Positions 1-5,391 are shown, counted from the stretch's first letter. The stretch is 5,952 nt of DNA from Candidatus Aminicenantota bacterium (GCA_030607635.1 JAUWJP010000115.1:1-5952), one strand, 5' to 3'. Program-made: numbers and translations. Notes: generated by a model from the sequence alone, not told the origin.

Positions 1-448
1 CAGGCTTAAGCTCAAGCCCAAGGAGAGCGATCTGCATGGCTTCAGTTACATTCCTGGTGATGGCAATCTCTTCAGCCGAGCAGCCGAAAGTATCAGCTAG
101 TTTTTTTCTAATGAGTTCTTTTCTGGGCCGAAGGACTTGCCAAGAGTTATAAGCAGGAGCGCCGTTAGCGAAATCCAGGTAACGGTGAACAGCATCCATG
201 ACAATTTTTGGGGCTGGATGAACACCTCCGTTGTTGAGGTTAATGATGCTTCGGTCACAATCAAAAGCCTGCTGAACGTAGAACCAGAAATCTTCATCTT
301 GAGCAATTTCGGTTGGAGATGAATCTTTTATCTTGGTTAATTTTTTCTTAAGTTCAGCTTGGGCGTTTTTAGCGGATAAACCAAGAACACTAAAACTTCC
401 GATGCCCAAGCCGATGCTTTTTAGAAAATGCCTACGACTGGTATCCAT
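1..448 (-). CDS. Tat-exported PLP aminotransferase class V / isopenicillin-N-epimerase-like protein (3' end outside window)
   Basis: The first 149 residues are visible; the gene runs off the left edge. The N-terminus carries a twin-arginine motif (S4-R5-R6-H7-F8-L9-K10), a Gly/Leu-rich hydrophobic stretch (about 11-25) and a possible cleavage site after A29-Q30-A31, so export as a folded, cofactor-loaded protein is likely. From about residue 68 it resembles class V aminotransferases of the isopenicillin N epimerase/cysteine desulfurase type. LNNGGVHPAP (71-80) matches the family's early Asn-Asn-Gly motif, and TRNVTEAMQIALLGLELKP (131-149) matches the conserved helix-start region before the cofactor site. 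The PLP lysine lies beyond the edge, so catalytic competence and substrate cannot be judged. The ATG at 446-448 is chosen because AGGAG lies 6 bases upstream and because it places the Tat motif at the terminus. It is divergent from the propeller-transglutaminase gene. Confidence 0.85.
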   Translation of the reverse strand, partial: MDTSRRHFLKSIGLGIGSFSVLGLSAKNAQAELKKKLTKIKDSSPTEIAQDEDFWFYVQQAFDCDRSIINLNNGGVHPAPKIVMDAVHRYLDFANGAPAYNSWQVLRPRKELIRKKLADTFGCSAEEIAITRNVTEAMQIALLGLELKP

Positions 449-454
449 TCCCTT

Positions 455-459
455 CTCCT
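455..459 (-). promoter_or_regulatory. Shine-Dalgarno site of the Tat aminotransferase gene
   Basis: AGGAG on the minus strand, 6 bases before the ATG at 446-448. It supports the start that preserves the Tat motif at residues 4-10. Confidence 0.75.
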
Positions 460-484
460 CTCATATTTGGTTGATTTTTTTAAC

Positions 485-512
485 CATATATTATTTAAAG
501 CTTGGATGTCAA
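485..512 (-). promoter_or_regulatory. Sigma70-like promoter for the Tat aminotransferase gene
   Basis: On the minus strand there is a perfect -35 box TTGACA (complement of 507-512), a 16-base spacer and a -10-like TATATG (complement of 485-490). Transcription would begin near 478, giving a leader of about 30 bases that contains the AGGAG ribosome site. The -10 matches only 4 of 6 consensus bases. Confidence 0.55.
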
Positions 513-549
513 ACCAAAGAGCTTTCCTAAAATAACAAATTAAAAATCT

Positions 550-578
550 TTGCTAAAGGTCTTTCTTTTTTTTATAAT
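550..578 (+). promoter_or_regulatory. Sigma70-like promoter for the propeller-transglutaminase gene
   Basis: TTGCTA (550-555), a 17-base spacer and a perfect -10 TATAAT (573-578). Transcription would start near 585, leaving a leader of roughly 28 bases with the ribosome site at 601-607. A T-tract fills the spacer just before the -10. An ATG at 550, in frame with the gene, falls inside this promoter and so is unlikely to be the real start. Confidence 0.65.
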
Positions 579-600
579 TGGAGAAAGCCAGACGCAACAA

Positions 601-607
601 AAGGAGG
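601..607 (+). promoter_or_regulatory. Strong Shine-Dalgarno site that fixes the start at 613
   Basis: AAGGAGG lies 5 bases before the ATG at 613. It decides between that ATG and the in-frame ATG at 550, which has no ribosome site and would put 21 residues ahead of a clean Sec signal peptide. Confidence 0.85.
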
Positions 608-612
608 TTTTC

Positions 613-2238
613 ATGAAAAAGATAAGCATAGGCATTTGTATTTTATTTATTCTTTCATCTTTAAGCTGGGCAAAAGTTGGAGATATCCAAAAGGTTATAA
701 AAACGCCCGGTCCGTGCCCGACAGGCTTAACCTTTGACGGGAAAAATCTGTGGCTTGCAGATAATTTTACAGATAAAATATACAAGATAAACCCGGAGAG
801 TGGGAAGGTTCTTAAAACTTTTGACTCCCCTGGCCACCATCCGGAAGGGCTGGCTTGGGATGGAAAGTATCTCTGGCATATAGATTCTGGTGAGAACTAC
901 ATGTACCTCTTAGATCCTGAAACAGGAAGAGCTATTTCGATCCTGGAATCAAACAGCTCCAATCCCCGCGATCTTGCCTGGGATGGAAAGTACGTCTGGA
1001 CCGTTGATTACAGGAGAGATATTCTGATCAAGGTTTCCCCCGAGGACGGGATGATGGTCCAAACCTTTCCTTCTCCGGCTCGAGAACCGGCGGGTCTCGC
1101 TTATGACGGTAAATATTTATGGGTAACAGATAGGAGTGAAGACCGAATTTATCTGGTTAATCCTTCTGATGGATTATGTCTTTCTTCCCTGCGTGCCTAT
1201 GGTCCGTTCGCCTATGGCCTTGCCTGGGGGGATAATGTGCTTTGGAATGTCGATTATGAAAATGACGAGATATACAAGATAGATGTCTTCAGTAAAGATA
1301 TTTTCTCCAGGTGGGATGAGCGCCAGATGTCCCTGCATTTTATAAAAGAATTTCGAAACTACGGCCCAGGGACAGTAAAAACTCTAGACATATACCTTCC
1401 CATTCCTGGAATTCGTAATAATCAGTCTCTGCTGGGATCTGTCCAGTTTGACCCTGAACCGGAGGAGATCATCCAAGATAGCTGGGGTCAAAAAATTGCT
1501 CATTTTCGTTTTAAGGATTTAAAAGGCTATTCAGTCGTTAAGCCAGGCTGGAAAGTGAAAGCAAAAATATATGCTGCGGAGTACTTTATTTATCCGGATA
1601 AAATAGGAAGTCTGGAAGACATTCCTAAAGAAATTAGGAAAAAGTATACCCAGGACGGAGATAAATATCTTATCCATGATCCTTATATCAAGAATCTTGC
1701 TCAAAAAATCGCTGGAAAGGAGAAAAATCCTTACTGGATCGCCCGACGCATCTATGATTTCCTTGGAAAACACCTGACTTATAACCTCAAGCCATTGGGA
1801 GGCTGGAATCCTGCCCCTACAGTTCTTAAACGAGGCACGGCTTCATGCTCAGAATATTCTTATTCTATGATCGCTCTGTGCCGAACTCTGGGGGTTCCTA
1901 TCCGCTACGTGGGTGCCGTAAGCCGCCGTGGAGATGATGCCAGCTTCGATGATGTCTATCACCGCTGGACAGAGGTTTATCTTCCACCTTATGGCTGGAT
2001 TCCTTTTGATGCTAATAAAGGAGATACAGATTTGCCGGGTAGAAAGGTGCTTGGAATTGGCAATATAGCTGCTCGCTATATTATCACCACCGAGAATGGA
2101 GGCGGAGATAAATACCTGTGGTTCGGCTATAACTACGGATTCCGTTGGACATCTGAAGGCAAATGCCGGATCCATGAAGAAAGCTATGGGATGTGGTCTC
2201 CCCTTGGAGAAAAAAAATACAATAAGCCGATTAAATAG
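613..2238 (+). CDS. Exported beta-propeller-repeat and transglutaminase-like protein
   Basis: Predicted protein of 541 residues. Residues 1-20 form a Sec signal peptide (MKK, hydrophobic core, cleavage after S18-W19-A20), so it acts outside the cytoplasmic membrane. Residues about 22-236 hold five repeats of the form G-L-A-W-D-G-K-Y-L-W-x-x-D, starting at 38, 79, 120, 161 and 202, exactly 41 residues apart, followed by I-Y-x-I/V-x-P-x-x-G. This resembles YVTN/NHL-type propeller blades. Residues about 239-330 look like the beta-rich domain that often precedes bacterial transglutaminase-like cores. Residues about 360-475 are the core, with the Cys-His-Asp triad C412 (in ASCSEYS), H450 (in YHRWTEVYLP) and D466 (in GWIPFD). 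Whether it cross-links, hydrolyses or cleaves peptides cannot be read from sequence. The W/Y-G-W-I-P-F-D context is typical of the bacterial protease/amidase-like members. It has its own promoter and converges on the RdhA-like gene, 32 bases away. Confidence 0.9.
   Translation: MKKISIGICILFILSSLSWAKVGDIQKVIKTPGPCPTGLTFDGKNLWLADNFTDKIYKINPESGKVLKTFDSPGHHPEGLAWDGKYLWHIDSGENYMYLLDPETGRAISILESNSSNPRDLAWDGKYVWTVDYRRDILIKVSPEDGMMVQTFPSPAREPAGLAYDGKYLWVTDRSEDRIYLVNPSDGLCLSSLRAYGPFAYGLAWGDNVLWNVDYENDEIYKIDVFSKDIFSRWDERQMSLHFIKEFRNYGPGTVKTLDIYLPIPGIRNNQSLLGSVQFDPEPEEIIQDSWGQKIAHFRFKDLKGYSVVKPGWKVKAKIYAAEYFIYPDKIGSLEDIPKEIRKKYTQDGDKYLIHDPYIKNLAQKIAGKEKNPYWIARRIYDFLGKHLTYNLKPLGGWNPAPTVLKRGTASCSEYSYSMIALCRTLGVPIRYVGAVSRRGDDASFDDVYHRWTEVYLPPYGWIPFDANKGDTDLPGRKVLGIGNIAARYIITTENGGGDKYLWFGYNYGFRWTSEGKCRIHEESYGMWSPLGEKKYNKPIK
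676..1320 (+). repeat. Five in-gene propeller-blade repeats with a 123-base period
   Basis: The codons for the blade motif (G/D-L-x-W/F/Y-D-G-K-x-L/V-W) begin at 724, 847, 970, 1093 and 1216, an exact 123-base spacing with no indels. The DNA copies have diverged while the protein motif is kept, so this is old internal duplication under structural constraint rather than a recent tandem repeat. The fifth copy is the most degenerate (GLAWGDNVLWNVD). Confidence 0.85.
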
Positions 2239-2270
2239 TAATCATTTTTAAATCCAATATAAATCAAATC

Positions 2271-3617
2271 CTATCTTAAAGGAGATTTTCTACGAAGGGG
2301 AATGCGACCGTAAAAGAAGTCATCTGCCCAGACTGAAAGGGATTGGGCAGCAGAAGAGTTTTGTGCCATTATCCTGATGAAGTTATGGAAGGCATTGTCC
2401 GATTTGCTGTAGGGACAGACATAAATACAAACAGCGCAGTCAGTCCCTGCTTTTCTCCAGAATTTATAGCATTCCTCTCGATTGATCACCCATCTCATCA
2501 CCCCGTTTTCCTCTACCTTCTCTTCATAAGGAATGGCCTGGGCTGGGCAATTTTTGGCACATTTCTTACATTTCTGGCAAAAATTCTGGATACCTAATTT
2601 TTTTGATTTATCCGCAACCAGAGGAAGATCAGTTGTAATAAGTCCTAACCTCGCTCTGGGCCCGAATTTGGAGGTTATGAGAATCCCCAGCCTCCCCAAC
2701 TCTCCCAATCCAGCCAGCCAGGCGAGTGGGGGCAGCATAGCTTGATAATTGCTGCCGGCAATATGAGCTCTGGCTGGATAGCCCAGGCGGCGGATGAAAT
2801 TAGTAACTATGATAGATATTTTTGCTGCTTCAACATATTTCCTCCCAGTTTCGACAATAACAGGTTCTTTAGGAGCAGATGCAACAATCCCTAAATCCAT
2901 TTCTAAAGCAAAGACAATGGCGTATTTGTGTTCAAGCTTTATTTCCTCACTATAATGTTCTGGTCCTCTTCCTACATGAGAGTAAACATAAGCTTGATTT
3001 AAAAGACAGATACCGCAGTGATCAGAGCCTAAATATTTTATGATTTTCTTTATTATTCGAGTGTTTTCAGAAGGTGGCAATTGAGATTTTTCTCTACTTT
3101 CTCTTCCACTCACCTGAGTTAATTGGTGTTCAAGAAAGTCAAACTCTGCAGAAGCCAGAGCGGAAAGAAGTAGATTTTTTTCCAGATGAGGGTGAGAAAG
3201 GATGTCGGGAAACTTTCTTATTTCATCATCTATCTTCTTGTATTCAGGTCTTCTCCCATAATACTCCTCATAAGTCTCAGCCCCTTCCATGTATTCAAAA
3301 CGAGCAAAGATAACGTCTCTTTCATCAACTTTATTCTGTCCTCCCACAATTTCTGTTGATTTTCTTTTTAAGGGAGAAAGCACCAGGATTACAAGATCCA
3401 AGATTAGTAAAATAAAGGCGGTGCCAAATAGCCAATTTTTTAACGGGGCTTCAGCGAGAAAAAAAATAATACTTATGATGATTAAAAAAAGGAAAACAAT
3501 ACTGCTGCGCCAGAACGCTCTCTTTTCTTTCTCCAGAAGACTGTAAAGAGCAAACAGAAAGAAAAAACAGATCAATATGATTAATGAAACTGCGCCGGCG
3601 ATGATGAGGATGTTCAT
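2271..3617 (-). CDS. Membrane-anchored reductive-dehalogenase-like (RdhA-like) iron-sulfur protein
   Basis: 448 residues. Residues 3-27, 39-55 and 62-81 are three hydrophobic membrane segments. Positive residues (K30, K32, R33, R37; K84, R85, K86) flank the inner ends, which places the large C-terminal domain in the cytoplasm. That domain follows the RdhA pattern: YAIVFALEMD (232-241), FIRRLGYPARAH (274-285), LAGLGELGRLGILI (301-314), FGPRARLGLITTDLPL (318-333). Two clusters follow, C347-x2-C350-x2-C353-x3-C357-P and C383-x10-C394-x2-C397-x3-C401-P, then a C-terminal WADDFFYGR (430-438). Family members use a corrinoid and two [4Fe-4S] clusters to remove halogen from organic compounds. Here the substrate is unknown and non-dehalogenating roles are possible. 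Epoxyqueuosine reductase (QueG) is a related alternative, but the membrane helices and the EMD and GLGELGR blocks favour RdhA. There is no Tat signal. The ATG at 3617 has a stop one codon upstream and no clear ribosome site. Confidence 0.85.
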   Translation of the reverse strand: MNILIIAGAVSLIILICFFFLFALYSLLEKEKRAFWRSSIVFLFLIIISIIFFLAEAPLKNWLFGTAFILLILDLVILVLSPLKRKSTEIVGGQNKVDERDVIFARFEYMEGAETYEEYYGRRPEYKKIDDEIRKFPDILSHPHLEKNLLLSALASAEFDFLEHQLTQVSGRESREKSQLPPSENTRIIKKIIKYLGSDHCGICLLNQAYVYSHVGRGPEHYSEEIKLEHKYAIVFALEMDLGIVASAPKEPVIVETGRKYVEAAKISIIVTNFIRRLGYPARAHIAGSNYQAMLPPLAWLAGLGELGRLGILITSKFGPRARLGLITTDLPLVADKSKKLGIQNFCQKCKKCAKNCPAQAIPYEEKVEENGVMRWVINREECYKFWRKAGTDCAVCIYVCPYSKSDNAFHNFIRIMAQNSSAAQSLSVWADDFFYGRIPLRRKSPLR

Positions 3618-3624
3618 AGCCTAG

Positions 3625-3653
3625 AAAGTAATAAACTGAACCTTCCTTGTCAA
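3625..3653 (-). promoter_or_regulatory. Promoter for the RdhA-like gene, placed against the start codon
   Basis: On the minus strand there is a perfect -35 TTGACA (complement of 3648-3653), a 17-base spacer and a weak -10 TACTTT (complement of 3625-3630, 3 of 6 matches). Transcription would start near 3618, directly before the ATG at 3617, with no Shine-Dalgarno site between. This would make a leaderless or nearly leaderless transcript. Confidence 0.4.
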
Positions 3654-3739
3654 TCCTCTGCATCCTGTTTTAAGCATATCTTTTTCCATGATGAGGAGGC
3701 TCAGGCAATATGGTTTAAAAACACGTTGCTTTTGCCCCA

Positions 3740-3821
3740 GGGAATAAATGGGGCCAGGCCCCATTTTGTAAGAAAGAGGACATTCTCATACAGAAAATGG
3801 GGCCTGGCCCCATTTATTCCC
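3740..3821. repeat. Perfect 28-bp inverted repeat within copy 1
   Basis: The left arm 3740-3767 and right arm 3794-3821 are perfect reverse complements, separated by 26 bases. Each arm contains ATGGGGCC-A/T-GGCCCCAT, itself palindromic about one central base, so either one long hairpin or two short ones could form. Confidence 0.9.
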
Positions 3822-3849
3822 AACCATTTATTCCCAAGGCTTTGCTCTC

Positions 3850-3900
3850 CTCTCCTTCGGAGAGAAACCGTGCCCGCTCAGCCTTTCTCACGGTTTTTTC
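3850..3900 (+). terminator. Hairpin pair with T-tract in copy 1, possible intrinsic terminator
   Basis: CTCTCC-TTC-GGAGAG (3850-3864) forms a 6-bp hairpin. It is followed by AAACCGTG (3865-3872) pairing with CACGGTTT (3889-3896), running into six T's (3894-3899). GAGAAA (3862-3867) can instead pair with TTTCTC (3884-3889), giving a mutually exclusive fold. On the plus strand it lies ahead of the DUF362 gene, so it would insulate that gene from upstream transcription. Confidence 0.5.
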
Positions 3901-3957
3901 ACCATACAGCCTTCGCCTAGCAACATATATATCCTCGTCTTTCTATCTTAACTTGCA

Positions 3958-3963
3958 TATAAT
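3958..3963 (+). promoter_or_regulatory. -10 box immediately upstream of the DUF362 gene
   Basis: A perfect TATAAT ends 7 bases before the ATG at 3971, so transcription would begin at or next to the start codon. The -35 region (about 3935-3940, TCGTCT) is a poor match. The absence of a Shine-Dalgarno site is consistent with leaderless expression, though AT-rich sequence makes a chance match possible. Confidence 0.4.
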
Positions 3964-3970
3964 AAAAAAA

Positions 3971-5149
3971 ATGAAAAGGGCAAAAGTCTCGATCGTAAAA
4001 ACTGCGGACTATAATAGTGAAGAGATTTACAGCGCCTTGAAGAGGAGCCTATCTCTCCTAGGCGGTTTAGAGAATATCATTAAGCCTCGAAGCAAAGTTT
4101 TTGTTAAAATAAATCATCTCTCCCCTCCTTCATCTCCAGATGATGCTATTGTTACTCATCCTTACTTTACTAAAGAAGTCCTGCGCCTTTTGTTAGAACT
4201 TAATCTTGAAATAACAGTCGGAGATGATGTCCAATCAAAGGAAAAAGATGGCTTTCTCCTATCCGGTTACCGCAAGGTTTGCAATGATTTGGGTGTCCGC
4301 CTTATTAACCTGAAGCAAAGAGGATTTCGAGAAGTCATCTGTAACGGGCAAATTTTAAAAAAGGTCCTTATTTCTCCTTTGCTTCATGAAGCAGATTATA
4401 TCCTGAATCTCCCCAAATTAAAGACCCATTCTCTTACTGTGTTCACAGGGGCAGTGAAAAACATGTTCGGCATAATTCCTTACGGACTTCGTCTCGATTA
4501 TCATCGCTTGTATAAACAGAGCGATGTGTTCAGCCAGATGCTCGTGGATATCTTTTCCTGTGCTCCGCCGCACCTGACCATCATGGATGCGATTGTCGCC
4601 ATGGAGGGTGAGGGTCCATCTGGAGGAAGTCCTAAAAGAGTTGGCGTCATCCTTGCCTCTCAAGATAGCGTGGCTGTGGATGCTGTCGCATCAAAAATTG
4701 TGCGTTTTAATCCTATGAATATCTTCACGACTCAGAACGCCCACGAAAGAGGCTTAGGAACAGGCGAAATTGAGAAGATAGAGATTTCAGGAGAAGACAT
4801 TAGTGGTGTTGAGGTTAGGAATTTTAAACATTCAGCCGTTGCTATTGGTTTTATTAAGAGAAAAATTCCCTCGTTCCTTCACGGTTTCATCCAAGGTCAG
4901 CTGACACTCACTCCAAAGATTATATTGAATAAGTGCGCCTTATGTATGGAGTGTGTAGACATATGCCCCAAAGGAGCTGCAAAATTAGACGGGGATTTAG
5001 TTTGGATAGATAGAAGCCTGTGTATCCACTGCATGTGTTGCCATGAGGTTTGCCGTTTCCAGGCGATTAAGCTCAGACAGCGACCTTTAGGAAGAATTTT
5101 TAGAGAAGTTAGCGAGTTTTTTAGAAAGGCCAAATTTTTGTTTGCTTGA
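3971..5149 (+). CDS. DUF362 protein with C-terminal two-cluster ferredoxin domain
   Basis: 392 residues, cytoplasmic, with no signal peptide or membrane segment. Residues about 5-285 match the DUF362 family: SKVFVKINHL (41-50), LNLPKLKTHSLTVFTGAVKN (145-164), then MFGIIP (165-170), IMDAIVAMEGEGPSGGSPK (204-222) and DSVAVDAVASKIV (232-244). Residues about 318-368 form a ferredoxin domain with C322-x2-C325-x2-C328-x3-C332-P and C351-x2-C354-x2-C357-x3-C361, expected to hold two [4Fe-4S] clusters. The second motif ends Cys-Arg rather than Cys-Pro and has an extra C356. I know of no settled reaction for DUF362; an electron-transfer or redox role is inferred from the clusters. The ATG at 3971 is chosen because conserved sequence begins at MKRAKVSIVK. 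The in-frame ATG at 3797 lies in the repeat and would add 58 repeat-encoded residues. The start lacks a ribosome site. The gene is flanked by direct repeats. Confidence 0.85.
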   Translation: MKRAKVSIVKTADYNSEEIYSALKRSLSLLGGLENIIKPRSKVFVKINHLSPPSSPDDAIVTHPYFTKEVLRLLLELNLEITVGDDVQSKEKDGFLLSGYRKVCNDLGVRLINLKQRGFREVICNGQILKKVLISPLLHEADYILNLPKLKTHSLTVFTGAVKNMFGIIPYGLRLDYHRLYKQSDVFSQMLVDIFSCAPPHLTIMDAIVAMEGEGPSGGSPKRVGVILASQDSVAVDAVASKIVRFNPMNIFTTQNAHERGLGTGEIEKIEISGEDISGVEVRNFKHSAVAIGFIKRKIPSFLHGFIQGQLTLTPKIILNKCALCMECVDICPKGAAKLDGDLVWIDRSLCIHCMCCHEVCRFQAIKLRQRPLGRIFREVSEFFRKAKFLFA

Positions 5150-5177
5150 GAAAGGAAAAGGCTCAGGCAATATGGTT

Positions 5178-5253
5178 AATAAATGGGGACAGGCCCCATT
5201 TTGTAAGAAAGGGGACATTCTCAGCCAGAAAATGGGGCCTGTCCCCATTTATT
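5178..5253. repeat. Perfect 25-bp inverted repeat within copy 2
   Basis: Arms 5178-5202 and 5229-5253 are perfect reverse complements around a 26-base spacer. Relative to copy 1, the left arm reads GGGGACAGG instead of GGGGCCAGG and the right arm CCTGTCCCC instead of CCTGGCCCC, so pairing is preserved by a matched change. Confidence 0.9.
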
Positions 5254-5270
5254 CTCAAGGCTTCGCTCTC

Positions 5271-5320
5271 CTCTCCTTCGGAGAGAAACCGTGCCCGCTC
5301 AGCCTTTCTCACGGTTTTTT
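5271..5320 (+). terminator. Hairpin pair with T-tract in copy 2, likely terminator of the DUF362 gene
   Basis: Same structure as in copy 1: CTCTCC-TTC-GGAGAG (5271-5285), then AAACCGTG (5286-5293) pairing with CACGGTTT (5310-5317), and six T's (5315-5320). It lies about 120 bases after the DUF362 stop and before the peptidase promoter region, where it could end transcription from the upstream gene. Confidence 0.55.
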
Positions 5321-5354
5321 CACCATACAGCCTTCGCCAAGCAGGTAAAACAGG

Positions 5355-5379
5355 AAAAAAGGTAGCCTGTCCCTTTTTT
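5355..5379. terminator. Small A/T-rich hairpin with T-tract
   Basis: AAAAAAGG (5355-5362) pairs with CCTTTTTT (5372-5379) across a 9-base loop. The poly-A/poly-T arms give it terminator character on either strand, though the stem is weak. Its right half holds GCCTGTCCC (5365-5373), a 9-mer also present in the right arm of repeat copy 2 (5237-5245), so it may be a remnant of a related repeat. Confidence 0.4.
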
Positions 5380-5391
5380 ATATGATACATT

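Larger units (their letters stand above)
3698..3922 (+). repeat. Direct repeat copy 1 (225 bp)
   Basis: It aligns end to end with 5160-5343. Both copies begin GGCTCAGGCAATATGGTT, then have a long inverted repeat around a 26-base spacer, then a 74-base segment identical between copies (3844-3917 and 5265-5338). Copy 1 is 41 bases longer. That is fully explained by a 27-base insertion at 3716-3742 and by a second tandem copy of CCATTTATTCCCAA (3810-3823, 3824-3837). It is non-coding in appearance and has no transposase, so it is most likely a small non-autonomous or REP-like intergenic element. Confidence 0.9.
3618..3970. other. Divergent intergenic region holding repeat copy 1
   Basis: 353 bases between the starts of the RdhA-like gene (minus) and the DUF362 gene (plus). 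In order it contains the RdhA-like promoter (3625-3653), about 45 bases with nothing I recognise, direct-repeat copy 1 (3698-3922) with its inverted repeat and terminator-like hairpin, and an AT-rich stretch ending in TATAAT just before the DUF362 ATG. Open frames crossing it are repeat sequence, with no ribosome site. Confidence 0.8.
5160..5343 (+). repeat. Direct repeat copy 2 (184 bp)
   Basis: Second copy of the 3698-3922 repeat in the same orientation, starting 10 bases after the DUF362 stop codon. It lacks the 27-base insertion and the second 14-base tandem unit of copy 1. Apart from those two indels the copies align without gaps. Short open frames through it on both strands (for example 5142-5348 and 5163-5390) are by-products of the repeat. 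Confidence 0.9.

Noticed and set aside
550..612. Start of the propeller-transglutaminase gene at the ATG at 550
   Set aside because: No ribosome site, overlaps the predicted promoter, and would put 21 residues ahead of a clean signal peptide; AAGGAGG at 601-607 points to the ATG at 613.
2239..2270. Bidirectional terminator between the convergent genes
   Set aside because: The 32-base gap is AT-rich, but I could find no convincing stem followed by a T-tract.
2271..3617. Call as epoxyqueuosine reductase (QueG)
   Set aside because: It shares the two-cluster C-terminal pattern, but three N-terminal membrane helices, EMD at 239-241, GLGELGR at 303-309 and the C-terminal DDFFYGR favour the RdhA branch.
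3451..3663. Small minus-strand frame overlapping the start of the RdhA-like gene
   Set aside because: It overlaps the hydrophobic N-terminal coding region in another frame, has no ribosome site and shows no recognisable domain.
3797..3970. Extension of the DUF362 gene upstream to the ATG at 3797
   Set aside because: The extra 58 residues are encoded by repeat copy 1, including its inverted-repeat arm and terminator-like hairpin, and match nothing in DUF362.
3698..5343. Composite transposon carrying DUF362
   Set aside because: No transposase or integrase gene is in the window, the repeats are only about 200 bp, and no target-site duplication could be identified at their outer ends.
5142..5390. 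Three overlapping short open frames on both strands after the DUF362 gene
   Set aside because: They are translations of repeat copy 2; similar peptides arise from copy 1, there is no ribosome site and no conserved domain.
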